Assembly (NCBI GenBank): GCA_937889655.1
Contig: CALBZG010000062.1
Coordinates: forward strand, 1 to 11,113
Direction: 5' to 3'
DNA from: an uncultured Clostridia bacterium
GTDB taxonomy: Bacteria; Bacillota; Clostridia; Peptostreptococcales; Anaerovoracaceae
DNA length: 11,113 nt
Shown: one piece after another, positions 1 to 7,073 of the stretch
How the letters are laid out: each line of letters starts with the position of its first letter
How positions within the stretch are numbered: the stretch's first letter is position 1
Program-made: the position numbers and the translations under genes
The notes under the pieces: model-generated
Told to the model about the DNA's origin: nothing
Database searches by the model: none
What the model saw: the letters and a program-made list of their open reading frames with translations, nothing else

Positions 1-10
1 CATTAATTTT

Positions 11-1402
11 TTACTGGGTTTTACATTTTTCTAATTTCACGACGGATTCGCAGTGGCTCGTCCAAGGAAACATATCCACCGGAGTGGCTTCCATAAATCG
101 ATATCCTTTGCTGCCTAATATCCTGATATCTCTGGCCATCGTGGCCGGATCGCAGCTGACATACACGATTCGCTTGACTTCAGCAGCTGCAACGGCTTCA
201 AGGAGTGCAGGATCACAACCTATCCGTGGCGGATCCAGGATTGCTACATCTGCGGTAAAGCCCTCTTCCTGTAATAGCTTCGGAAGTTCATTTTCGGCTT
301 CTCCGCAAATATATGTCGCATTGACAATTCCATTGATCACAGCGTTTCTATTGGCGTCGATAACAGCGCCCCGCACTGATTCGATCCCGATGACTTTTTT
401 TGCTTTAGATGATGCCAGCAAACCTATGGTTCCCACACCACAATATAAATCCAGCACGGTTTCCGTCCCTGTGAGGCAGGCATAATCCAATGCTTTTTCA
501 TAGAGCCTTTCCATTTGTGTCGGATTCACCTGATAAAAAGACATGGAAGATATTTCAAATTTTAAATGGCCGATTTTGTCAATGATCACTTGTTTCCCTG
601 CGATCAAAATGGATTGTTCACCTAGAATTTCCGATCCTGGTTTTTTATTTATATTGATATGAACGCTTTCAAGGGAATAATTCCAAGCGCCATCTGCTTC
701 TTCCAAATCGCTGATCCTATCGTCCATCATTCTGACCAGTTTTTCTGCGTTCGGAATACCTTTCCCGTTGATCACCAGCACAACCATGATTTCTCCCGTG
801 CTCCAGGATGTCCGCACGATCATATTGCGTAGAAGACCTTTACCTGAAACAGGATCATACACGCTGATATGGTCGGTTTTTATAAAATCCCTCAGTGCAT
901 CAGCTGCAGCCTCTGCAGCCTTAGTCTGAAGAAGGCAGGTTTCGCAGTCTATCACATCATGGCTTTTAGCTTTATAGAATCCTACACTGCCATCTTCTGC
1001 GATCTGCATGACCGCCTTATTCCTGTAACGATATGTCTCGTCCATACCAATGATGGGCCTAATTAAAGGATTTTCTATGCCCGCCAGTCTTGTCAACTTA
1101 TCCCTGACCTGTTTTTCTTTCGTCTTCAGCTGGGCGTTATAGCTTAATTGCTGAAAAGAGCAACCCCCGCAATCCGTTGAGAATGGGCAAGCTGCGAGAA
1201 TTCTGTCAGGAGATGGTTCCACCAGTAATAATTTCTCGGCAAATCCGTAATTTTTTTTCAGCTTCGAGACGTAGACACAAACCAGGTCTCCCGGCAAGGT
1301 GTCTCTAACAAATAAGGCCATGCCTTCTGCTTTGCCGATGCCATGACCTTCATTCGATATGTCTTCTATTCTGATTTCCAGCGTGCTTCCAACATGAATC
1401 AT
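11..1402 (-). CDS. rlmD: 23S rRNA (uracil-5-)-methyltransferase, RlmD/RumA type
   Basis: SAM-dependent methyltransferase of the TrmA/RumA family, 463 aa, which makes 5-methyluridine in RNA; family knowledge points to 23S rRNA U1939 (in Gram-positives one enzyme, RlmCD, may also do U747). An N-terminal TRAM RNA-binding domain covers about residues 4-62. The [4Fe-4S] ligands are C72, C78, C81 (in CGGC) and probably C156. The SAM site is DLYCGVGTIG at 318-327, followed by DPPRIGC at 390-396. The catalytic Cys is C417 in VSCDP, and the general base is E452, 35 residues later as in E. coli RumA. The ATG overlaps the whiA stop as ATGA, with GGCGG about 7 nt upstream, so the two are probably translationally coupled. 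It is the last visible gene of the mgtC-murB-PHP-whiA operon, and no terminator fits in the 10 bases after its stop. The family is certain; exact target uridine is inferred. Confidence 0.93.
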   Translation of the reverse strand: MIHVGSTLEIRIEDISNEGHGIGKAEGMALFVRDTLPGDLVCVYVSKLKKNYGFAEKLLLVEPSPDRILAACPFSTDCGGCSFQQLSYNAQLKTKEKQVRDKLTRLAGIENPLIRPIIGMDETYRYRNKAVMQIAEDGSVGFYKAKSHDVIDCETCLLQTKAAEAAADALRDFIKTDHISVYDPVSGKGLLRNMIVRTSWSTGEIMVVLVINGKGIPNAEKLVRMMDDRISDLEEADGAWNYSLESVHININKKPGSEILGEQSILIAGKQVIIDKIGHLKFEISSMSFYQVNPTQMERLYEKALDYACLTGTETVLDLYCGVGTIGLLASSKAKKVIGIESVRGAVIDANRNAVINGIVNATYICGEAENELPKLLQEEGFTADVAILDPPRIGCDPALLEAVAAAEVKRIVYVSCDPATMARDIRILGSKGYRFMEATPVDMFPWTSHCESVVKLEKCKTQ

Positions 1403-2343
1403 AGTTTTTCCGCCATTTCTTCTATTTTCTTAAGGCGATGGTTGACGCCGGATTTTTTTAACGGCGGATCCATTTGTTCGCCTAACTCGGCAAGTCCGTC
1501 CTCCGGATTATTGATCCGGGCCAGAGCCATTTCATATAACTTGTCCGGCAGCCACTGTAAGCCTTTCTTCTCTTCGATTTTCCGAATAGCCGCCAAATGT
1601 CTCTGAGCAGTATTTACGATCTTATCAGTGTTCGCATCGTCACAGTTTTTCAGCCGGTTTGCTGAGTTTCTTAATTCCCTCTGAAGCCGTATTTCTTCAT
1701 ATCTCAGAAGATGTCCATGGGCACCAACGATATTCAGTATGTCAATGATTTGCTCTGATTCTTTCACATAAACCACCCACCGGTTTTTCCGTTCGGTCAT
1801 TTTAGCATGAAGGTCTACAAAGCTGTTGATCAGCCTGACCAGGTCCTTTGCCAAAGCCTGTGTGTTGCAGACGAATTCCAGATGGTAGCCCTTTTCCGGA
1901 TTATTCACAGTGCCGCTTCCCAAAAATGCTCCTCTCAGATAGGATTTCCGGCAGCATTTTGTACGGATCAGTTCATCATAGATGCCGTCAGACAGAGTGT
2001 CAAAGCCCTCTCTAACCATTAATATGCCCGTCTCTCTGAGAATCTTTTCACCAATGGTGCCTTCGGGATCCACAACGGTCATATGATAAAGGCTGCCTTT
2101 CTTGAAGGATGCGCCGGTGCTGATCTCCATCTCCATTTCCACACCGAAGTACTGCTTGAAGAGCAGCTGATAATGGCTGGCTACTTCCAGGTTCTCTATA
2201 GTCAAGATGGGCTGCATTTTACCGCTTCTGATCCTGACGCTTCCGCAGAATCTGATGAACCCGGCGATTTCAGCAAGCATGCAGCACTTCTTTTCCGGCA
2301 CGATATGGGCCAGCTCGTTTTTTATATCAGTTGCAAAAGACAA
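1399..2343 (-). CDS. whiA: DNA-binding regulator WhiA
   Basis: WhiA, 314 aa, near-universal in Gram-positive bacteria. In Streptomyces it activates sporulation septation genes; in Bacillus it affects division and chromosome segregation. The N-terminal two thirds is the degenerate LAGLIDADG homing-endonuclease fold (YLRGAFLGSG at 135-144). The family signature RNSANRLKNCDDAN lies at 225-238. A C-terminal helix-turn-helix spans about 283-307 (LAELGEQM...SGVNHRLKKI). The start is TTG, supported by the family-typical MSF opening and by GAGAGG about 9 nt upstream. It follows the PHP gene by 3 nt and overlaps rlmD by 4 nt. In Bacillus and many clostridia, rapZ and yvcK lie just before whiA; neither is present here. 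Confidence 0.95.
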   Translation of the reverse strand: MSFATDIKNELAHIVPEKKCCMLAEIAGFIRFCGSVRIRSGKMQPILTIENLEVASHYQLLFKQYFGVEMEMEISTGASFKKGSLYHMTVVDPEGTIGEKILRETGILMVREGFDTLSDGIYDELIRTKCCRKSYLRGAFLGSGTVNNPEKGYHLEFVCNTQALAKDLVRLINSFVDLHAKMTERKNRWVVYVKESEQIIDILNIVGAHGHLLRYEEIRLQRELRNSANRLKNCDDANTDKIVNTAQRHLAAIRKIEEKKGLQWLPDKLYEMALARINNPEDGLAELGEQMDPPLKKSGVNHRLKKIEEMAEKL

Positions 2344-2346
2344 TTG

Positions 2347-3093
2347 TTATATCCTCTCAATGTTCACTATTCTCTCTGGGTCCAGGCCGGCTTCCATAGC
2401 TCTCCTGAGACCTTTTTCAAAGCCGCCAACGCGCTCCGGCCTGTGTGCGTCGCTGCTCAGGGCAAATGATGCATGTGTGGTAGCCGCCAGCCTGATCCCC
2501 TCTGTAGTTAAATATGGATGCCAATTGCTGATTTCCATCAGTGTATTGGTGGCAACACAAGAATTGGCAATTTCCAGAATATCAAACGGGCCCTTGTCGC
2601 CGGGATGTGTCAGCATGAAAATGTCGTTTTTGTAAAGTGCTCTGACCACCATTTCGGTGTTGCGAACCAGAAGGCTCCCCCGGGCGGCATATTTGATACT
2701 ATCATTTTCATCTCTGCCAAATTTGGTTGCAATGAAATTTTCCGCAGTGTAACCCCAAAATGCCGCAAAATGATATCCCGCAATAATAAAATCGAACAGG
2801 CTCTTTTCGGAATCTTTAATATCGATTCCATTGCCTTTTCTGGATATATCCGCTTCGACGCTAAGATAAATCTCGATTTGGGGATAGAGCGGCCTCAGCC
2901 TTTCGATCTCTTCCCTCATCTTAGGGATATCCTCCCTCTTGATCCCAAAGGTGAGATGCCCCGGTCCATGATCGGCAATGGCGATTCTTTTAAGACCTTT
3001 TTTAACTGCAACTATAACGTTATCCTCGATGGACCCTTTCCCGTGTGAAAAGGTGGTATGTGTATGGTAATCCCATAACATTCTATATTCCAT
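2347..3093 (-). CDS. PHP-domain metal-dependent phosphoesterase
   Basis: PHP (polymerase and histidinol phosphatase) family protein of the stand-alone YcdX-like type, 248 aa, expected to hydrolyse a phosphate ester with a cluster of two or three metal ions. Visible metal-ligand motifs: DYHTHTTFSHG with H10 and H12, ADHG with D41 and H42, E80 in SVEAD, H108 in AGYH, H163 in THPGDKG, and SSDAH with D215 and H217. That is essentially the full ligand set, so it should be active. The substrate cannot be read from sequence; histidinol phosphate is possible, but no histidine genes are near. ATG lies 1 nt after the murB stop, with AGGGG at a 6-nt spacing, so it belongs to the murB-whiA operon. Position suggests a housekeeping link to envelope synthesis or division, which is inference. 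Confidence 0.88.
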   Translation of the reverse strand: MEYRMLWDYHTHTTFSHGKGSIEDNVIVAVKKGLKRIAIADHGPGHLTFGIKREDIPKMREEIERLRPLYPQIEIYLSVEADISRKGNGIDIKDSEKSLFDFIIAGYHFAAFWGYTAENFIATKFGRDENDSIKYAARGSLLVRNTEMVVRALYKNDIFMLTHPGDKGPFDILEIANSCVATNTLMEISNWHPYLTTEGIRLAATTHASFALSSDAHRPERVGGFEKGLRRAMEAGLDPERIVNIERI

Positions 3094-3094
3094 A

Positions 3095-4003
3095 TCAATC
3101 CCCTATGATTCGTACTTCCGGCTCCAGTCTGACGCCGGTCTTATCATATACGATGTTCTGCACCAGCTTCATCAAGTTGATGATGTCTGTCGCGCTTGCA
3201 TTTCCTTTATTCACGATAAACCCGGCGTGGAGCGGTGAAACCATGGCATCTCCCACGGTGAGCCCCTTGAGCCCCGCCTCCTCGATCAATCGCCCTGCAT
3301 AATCGCCGGACGGGCGTTTGAAGAAACTACCGGCGCTGGGCATCCATAAAGGCTGCTTCGCACTACGCCTGGTAGCCAAGTCTTTCATTTTCCCGCTTAT
3401 TATCTCAGGATCGCCCTGTTCCAATTGAACGATGACACTTGTTGCCACTTCGCCGGTTCTCTGAAAGCGGCTTGTTCTATATCCCAGTTCCAGCACTTCA
3501 GCCTCCAGAAGCAATCTTTCTGATCCGTCTTTGGTTATTGCTTCTACACTTTTTATAACATTCTTGAGTTCTTCATCATAAGCGCCGGCATTCATGCAGA
3601 TCCCGCCTCCCACGGAGCCCGGGATACCTGCTGCAAACTCAAGACCTGTGAGACGATTCTCGGCTGCTGTTTTTGCCAGAGTCGAAAGCAGCGCCCCGGC
3701 GCCGGCTTTGATTTCATTCCCGACTACCTCGATGCCGTTAAATCCAGTGCCCAGTTTGACAAATGCGCCGGAAAACCCGGTATCTTTCACCAGGATGTTT
3801 GTCCCATTGCCCAGAATGATATAGGGCATTCCTTCTTTGACAAGCATTGCCAGAGCTTTCATAAGCAGCTGTTCATTCTCTGCTACAACAAGGAGGGCGG
3901 CTTCGCCGCCTGCCTTGAAAGATGAATGATTTTTCATCGGCTCGCCGGCCAGAACATTTTCTTTACCAAGCAATTCAATAAGCCCGGTCATTAATTCCAT
4001 CAT
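3095..4003 (-). CDS. murB: UDP-N-acetylenolpyruvoylglucosamine reductase MurB
   Basis: FAD enzyme that reduces UDP-GlcNAc-enolpyruvate to UDP-N-acetylmuramate with NADPH, the second committed cytoplasmic step of peptidoglycan synthesis. At 302 aa it has the usual length of type II MurB. FAD-binding motifs are GNGTNILV at 65-72 and GIPGSVGGGICMNAGAY at 126-142. YRTSRF at 175-180 carries the substrate-binding Arg. The proton-donor Ser is S226 in PSAGSFFKR, and the C-terminal Glu is E296 in LEPEVRI. The loop and Tyr insertion of type I (E. coli-like) enzymes is absent. Two adjacent ATGs (4003 and 4000) are possible starts; AGGAA a few bases upstream suits either. It lies 26 nt after the mgtC-like gene and 1 nt before the PHP gene. 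Confidence 0.96.
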   Translation of the reverse strand: MMELMTGLIELLGKENVLAGEPMKNHSSFKAGGEAALLVVAENEQLLMKALAMLVKEGMPYIILGNGTNILVKDTGFSGAFVKLGTGFNGIEVVGNEIKAGAGALLSTLAKTAAENRLTGLEFAAGIPGSVGGGICMNAGAYDEELKNVIKSVEAITKDGSERLLLEAEVLELGYRTSRFQRTGEVATSVIVQLEQGDPEIISGKMKDLATRRSAKQPLWMPSAGSFFKRPSGDYAGRLIEEAGLKGLTVGDAMVSPLHAGFIVNKGNASATDIINLMKLVQNIVYDKTGVRLEPEVRIIGD

Positions 4004-4029
4004 TAAAAATTCCTATTATCCTATTATTT

Positions 4030-4740
4030 CTATACTTCTTCTACCAGGTAGACTTCCGGAGAATTTTCGAGCATATCCAGAAGTTCGTTTTTCGTCTTGC
4101 CTTTCGGCAGCTTTACCGTGAAATAAACCCCGGCACTGCCCTGGACCATTGGCGCATCATTGCTGATATGCACATCCGAGACTTGTATCCCCATTTCATG
4201 CGCATCCACTTTGAATGCTTTCAGTGAAGCCATGGAATGCAATTCCGCATACAGATCCACAATTTTTGTCCGTTCATAAAAATAGTTTTCGATGCGCTGA
4301 AGGAAAGCCAATACGACGAAAATCAGCAAGGCTGCTATCAGCGCTCCCGCATAGAATCCTATACCCATTGCCAAGCCGAGGCAGGCAGAAGCCCACAGCC
4401 CTGCTGCCGTGGTCAGGCCTTTGATTTTATGGCGTCCCGTTACGATGATAGTACCGACACCCAGGAAGCCGACTCCTGTAATAACTTGAGCGCCCAGTCT
4501 TGCCATATCGGTCCCCGCTCCCAATTCTTCAACCATATACTGGTTGGTCATCATAGCAAGGCAGGCGCCTACACAAACCAGGATATGCGTTCTGAATCCC
4601 GCCGTATGCCCATGAGCACCCCTTTCAAGGCCTATGATGCCTCCCACGGTCACCGCAAGAAGCAGACGGATCCACACCTGAGCTATCGTCAGGTTGTCCG
4701 CGCCCATTAGATAGTAATCGATTTGTCCATATGAAAACAA
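4030..4740 (-). CDS. MgtC/SapB family membrane protein
   Basis: Integral membrane protein of the MgtC/SapB family, 236 aa from the chosen start. Hydrophobic segments occur at about 22-37, 52-66, 84-101, 110-127 and 129-147. They carry the family motifs GGIIGLERG (33-41), FRTHILV (49-55), RLGAQVITGVGFLGVGTI (81-98) and GLTTAAGLWA (108-117). A soluble C-terminal domain of about 85 residues resembles the ACT-like tail of longer MgtC proteins. MgtC aids growth at low Mg2+ and survival in macrophages in Salmonella and other bacteria; the role of clostridial homologues is unsettled. The TTG at 4740 is preferred because a perfect AGGAGG (4748-4753) sits 7 nt upstream; an upstream in-frame extension would place this site inside the gene. 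First gene of the murB-whiA operon, divergent from the Fic-like gene. Confidence 0.88.
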   Translation of the reverse strand: MFSYGQIDYYLMGADNLTIAQVWIRLLLAVTVGGIIGLERGAHGHTAGFRTHILVCVGACLAMMTNQYMVEELGAGTDMARLGAQVITGVGFLGVGTIIVTGRHKIKGLTTAAGLWASACLGLAMGIGFYAGALIAALLIFVVLAFLQRIENYFYERTKIVDLYAELHSMASLKAFKVDAHEMGIQVSDVHISNDAPMVQGSAGVYFTVKLPKGKTKNELLDMLENSPEVYLVEEV

Positions 4741-4747
4741 GTTGACA

Positions 4748-4753
4748 CCTCCT
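4748..4753 (-). promoter_or_regulatory. Ribosome binding site deciding the mgtC TTG start
   Basis: Perfect AGGAGG on the minus strand, 7 nt before TTG at 4740. It rules out the longer in-frame reading that begins at 4791 and would run through the operator-like palindromes. Confidence 0.85.
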
Positions 4754-4763
4754 CGGCAACATC

Positions 4764-4789
4764 GTAAGCGCTTAACATACAAGCGCTTC
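4764..4789. promoter_or_regulatory. Paired AAGCGCTT palindromes, candidate repressor operator
   Basis: Two identical 8-bp perfect palindromes, AAGCGCTT at 4766-4773 (10 bp if the flanking T/A pair is counted) and 4781-4788, have centres 15 bp apart. For the minus-strand mgtC promoter they fall just downstream of the expected transcription start; for the plus-strand gene they cover the -35 region. A palindrome with a central CG is typical of LacI/GalR-type operators, but the match to the CcpA cre consensus is imperfect. The identity of the regulator is unknown. Confidence 0.5.
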
Positions 4790-4795
4790 AATTAT

Positions 4796-4810
4796 TGCTA
4801 TATTATAGCA
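4796..4810. promoter_or_regulatory. Palindromic bidirectional extended -10 promoter element
   Basis: The 15-mer TGCTATATTATAGCA is a perfect 7+1+7 inverted repeat. On the minus strand it reads TGC-TATAAT (-10 at 4807-4802), a consensus extended -10 facing mgtC. On the plus strand it reads TGC-TATATT (-10 at 4799-4804), facing the Fic-like gene. No good -35 hexamer lies at 17 bp on either side, which fits reliance on the extended -10. Expected starts are near 4795 (minus) and 4811 (plus). Confidence 0.65.
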
Positions 4811-4855
4811 TATCCCCACCGGGTGTGGTAGAATCAAAAAAAGGAGGCAGCGCCC

Positions 4856-5575
4856 ATGTACCGTGAAATCAAAAAGAAAAAAGTGATCCTCGAAAACAGG
4901 AAGCCTTACAAGCCCGAAGTCGCGGCGTTGCTTAGGGAGATGGATATACTGGACTGGATATCCTCCTCTCTCCACCTTGACGGAATCAACATCCCAATAG
5001 AAGATATCCGCAGCATGATACGTGGTAACATAACCATGAGGGCTACGTTGGAGGAGCATGCCATCGTTGGCCGGTACGTTGAAGCGATAAAAAAAGCAAC
5101 ATCCTTGGCATCCATACATCACAGCATTGATAAGCAGCAAATAATGCAGTTTTACGGCATACTTACCGGAGAGGATACGCCTCGTTATCGCAAGGGTAAT
5201 CCCGTTCTATTGGCACTTCACTACAACCCACCCCATCCCAGCGAGATCAGCGAGCAAATCGATGCGCTGCTTAGCTGGCTATCGACGGACAAGGATGAGC
5301 TCAATGTCATTATGAAAGCTGCGATCCTTCATAATCGATTCATTAGGATCTATCCTTTTGACAACGGCAGTGAAATGATAGCCCGATTCCTGATGTATTA
5401 TTATCTTCTTCTCCAGGGCTACCCGCCATTCATGGTTGGAATGACGGAATCTGAATATAATAATCAGTTGAGCCTATATTTCAAAACAGGTTATATACAA
5501 CCCTTTTACGATGTCTTGGAAAAGGGTCTTTATAATAAAATTGGAGTGATCATGCAACTGACCACTCCCGATTGA
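4856..5575 (+). CDS. Fic-fold protein with degenerate active site (pseudo-Fic)
   Basis: Intact 239-aa gene with ATG 8 nt after AAGGAGG. The fold is recognisably Fic/DOC. ISSSLHLDG at 35-43 matches the N-terminal inhibitory helix motif (S/T)xxxE(G/N), with S38 and D42 replacing Glu. A flap-like segment with NPPHP lies at 124-128. The core helix runs AAILHNRFIRIYPFDNGSEMIAR (about 155-177), followed by FLMYYYLLLQGYPP. In canonical Fic enzymes this core reads HPFx(D/E)GNGRxxR. Here the catalytic His is Y166, and the anion-binding GNGR is G171-S-E-M174; only the final Arg (R177) survives. Canonical AMP transfer therefore looks unlikely. The hydrophobic pattern and length are kept and there is no frameshift, so selection on another function (binding, altered transfer chemistry or regulation) is plausible. 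It is monocistronic, divergent from mgtC and convergent with moaC. No antitoxin gene is adjacent. Confidence 0.82.
   Translation: MYREIKKKKVILENRKPYKPEVAALLREMDILDWISSSLHLDGINIPIEDIRSMIRGNITMRATLEEHAIVGRYVEAIKKATSLASIHHSIDKQQIMQFYGILTGEDTPRYRKGNPVLLALHYNPPHPSEISEQIDALLSWLSTDKDELNVIMKAAILHNRFIRIYPFDNGSEMIARFLMYYYLLLQGYPPFMVGMTESEYNNQLSLYFKTGYIQPFYDVLEKGLYNKIGVIMQLTTPD
5543..5568 (-). terminator. Candidate terminator of the thioesterase-moaA-moaC operon
   Basis: GGAGTG (5543-5548) pairs with CACTCC (5563-5568), and an inner TCA/TGA pair extends the stem beyond one mismatch. Read on the minus strand, the hairpin is followed by the T-rich AATTTTATTATA, as expected of an intrinsic terminator. It lies inside the 3' end of the convergent Fic-like gene, since only 8 nt separate the two stop codons. 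On the plus strand the tract after it is poorer in T. Confidence 0.45.
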
Positions 5576-5583
5576 TGCTTATC

Positions 5584-6060
5584 TTATTCTGCTGTGAATG
5601 TACCTGATTTGCCTCCACTTTTTGAGACAAGCCTGATATCCGTGATCCGCATCCCTCTGTCTACGGCTTTGCACATGTCATATATGGTCAGAGCTGCCAT
5701 CGCCACTGCATTGAGAGACTCCATCTCTATACCTGTCTTGCCTGTCGTAACGGCGCAGGCTTCGATATGTACAGCTGAATTTTCCTCATCGATCACAAAG
5801 TCCATGTCAACTCCCGTGATCAAAATGTTATGGCACATCGGGATATTCTCCCACGTCTTTTTCGCGGCCATAATGCCTGCCGTCTGGGCCACCGATAATA
5901 CGTCTCCCTTGGCTATGCCCCCTTTAATGATCAGCGCTAATGTCTCAGGCTTCATATAGATCGAGCCTTTTGCCACTGATGTCCTTTTGGTGTCTTGCTT
6001 TTCGCTGACATCGACCATTTTAGGCCGCCCCTTTTCATCTATGTGCGTGAGCTTACCCAT
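5584..6060 (-). CDS. moaC: Cyclic pyranopterin monophosphate synthase MoaC
   Basis: Converts 3',8-cyclo-7,8-dihydro-GTP, the MoaA product, to cyclic pyranopterin monophosphate in molybdenum cofactor synthesis. From the chosen ATG it is 158 aa, and the active-site residues fall at the E. coli numbers: K51, C76-H77, E112 and E114 in TGKTGIEME, D128 and K131 in LTIYDMCKA. LVSKSGGKSG closes the protein. One oddity is IPMCHN where the family usually has IPxCHP. An upstream in-frame TTG at 6066 overlaps the moaA stop, but it would have the AGGCGG immediately against it. The ATG at 6060 has that site at a proper 6-nt spacing, so it is preferred. It follows moaA directly and is probably translationally coupled. 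Confidence 0.95.
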   Translation of the reverse strand: MGKLTHIDEKGRPKMVDVSEKQDTKRTSVAKGSIYMKPETLALIIKGGIAKGDVLSVAQTAGIMAAKKTWENIPMCHNILITGVDMDFVIDEENSAVHIEACAVTTGKTGIEMESLNAVAMAALTIYDMCKAVDRGMRITDIRLVSKSGGKSGTFTAE

Positions 6061-6062
6061 AT

Positions 6063-7049
6063 TCAACCGCCTATTCTATTCATATTTCTATCAATGGCCG
6101 GTTCGCCGATACGGAGTGTATGTTTTTTCTCCTTAGCCGTTATTGCATCGGTCAATACTTTCAACATCGCTTGTTTGCCGGCTTCTTCGCCCTGGCTTTC
6201 GTAAACGCTCAGTGCCTTTTTCAGATCATACTCGTTGTTGCTATGAAGGCAGGTTTTCAGCTTGCCATCCGCCGTGACTCGAACTTTGTTGCAGTCGCTG
6301 CAAAACTCATCACTTATGGCGCTGATAAAGCCGATCCTACCCTTGGCTGCAGGATATTTATAAAGCTCCGCGACGCCGTTGACCTCCCCATGGAACGGAA
6401 CCGGTCTCAGTGCCGGAAGCTTTGCCTTGATCTCATCGTTTGACATGAACAGATATTCACATTCATCGTTGCCTTTGAATGGCATCATTTCAATAAATCT
6501 GATCTCGTAGTCATGTTGGAAGGTAAGCTGCAGGAAGTCCAGGATCTCATCGTCATTGAATCCCTTCATCATCACAACATTGATCTTAACCGGAGTCAAT
6601 CCTGCATTAACTGCAGCGTTGATTCCTGCTACGACATCATCGATTTCACCGCCCCTGGTGATTTCCTTGAATCGGCTGTATCTAAGAGTATCAAGGCTGA
6701 TATTGACCCTATCAAGGCCTGCCGCAGCCAGATCTTCCGCAAAGGAAGACAATAAGGAACCGTTAGTCGTCATAGTCAGTTCTCTCAAGCCTTCGATGCT
6801 CTTCATTTTTTTAACGAAGTCAACTATGCCTCTCCTTACGAGAGGTTCGCCGCCGGTCAGCCTGAATTTTGATATGCCTAATTCAACTGCCGCCTGTGCA
6901 ATTCTTTCTATATCTTCGAATCTTAAAATCTTTTCATGGCCGATGTCGGGGATCCCTTCCTCCGGCATGCAGTATTTGCAGCGGTAATTGCATTTATCGG
7001 TCAGAGAAATTCTCATATATTTTATTTCGCGTCCAAAGCTGTCTTTCAT
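6063..7049 (-). CDS. moaA: GTP 3',8-cyclase MoaA
   Basis: Radical SAM enzyme, 328 aa, that converts GTP to 3',8-cyclo-7,8-dihydro-GTP, the first committed step of molybdenum cofactor synthesis. The N-terminal SAM-binding [4Fe-4S] cluster is held by C20, C24 and C27 (CNYRCKYC). The SAM-contact motif TGGEP is at 65-69 and TTNGS at 94-98. The second, substrate-binding cluster uses C250, C253 and C267 (FCSDCNKVRVTADGKLKTC). The protein ends in Gly-Gly (327-328), the conserved tail needed for activity. All hallmarks are present. ATG at 7049 has GAGGAG about 8 nt upstream. It lies 24 nt after the thioesterase gene and runs directly into moaC. Later cofactor genes (moaE, moaD, moeA, mogA) are not in the window. 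Confidence 0.97.
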   Translation of the reverse strand: MKDSFGREIKYMRISLTDKCNYRCKYCMPEEGIPDIGHEKILRFEDIERIAQAAVELGISKFRLTGGEPLVRRGIVDFVKKMKSIEGLRELTMTTNGSLLSSFAEDLAAAGLDRVNISLDTLRYSRFKEITRGGEIDDVVAGINAAVNAGLTPVKINVVMMKGFNDDEILDFLQLTFQHDYEIRFIEMMPFKGNDECEYLFMSNDEIKAKLPALRPVPFHGEVNGVAELYKYPAAKGRIGFISAISDEFCSDCNKVRVTADGKLKTCLHSNNEYDLKKALSVYESQGEEAGKQAMLKVLTDAITAKEKKHTLRIGEPAIDRNMNRIGG

Positions 7050-7073
7050 TTTATACTCTCCTCGAATTCCTGA

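Noticed and set aside
2083..3048. Several long plus-strand reading frames opposite whiA and the PHP gene (up to 176 aa).
   Set aside because: They are antisense shadows of clearly conserved genes, with no ribosome binding sites and no recognisable domains.
4764..4789. A CcpA cre site in the mgtC/Fic intergenic region.
   Set aside because: The AAGCGCTT boxes lack the full TGNAANCGNWNNCW-type match (one base short between the half sites), so a specific CcpA call is not justified.
4741..4791. An N-terminal extension of the MgtC-family protein starting at 4791.
   Set aside because: It would translate through the operator palindromes and the perfect AGGAGG, and the extra residues (Arg/Cys-rich) are unlike an MgtC N-terminus.
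4856..5575. The Fic-like gene as the toxin of a Fic/Phd-type toxin-antitoxin pair.
   Set aside because: No small antitoxin gene lies before or after it, its inhibitory motif is internal, and the catalytic residues are missing.
6061..6066. A TTG start for moaC at 6066, two codons upstream.
   Set aside because: The Shine-Dalgarno-like AGGCGG directly abuts that TTG, whereas it is 6 nt from the ATG at 6060, which also gives the active-site residues their usual numbering.
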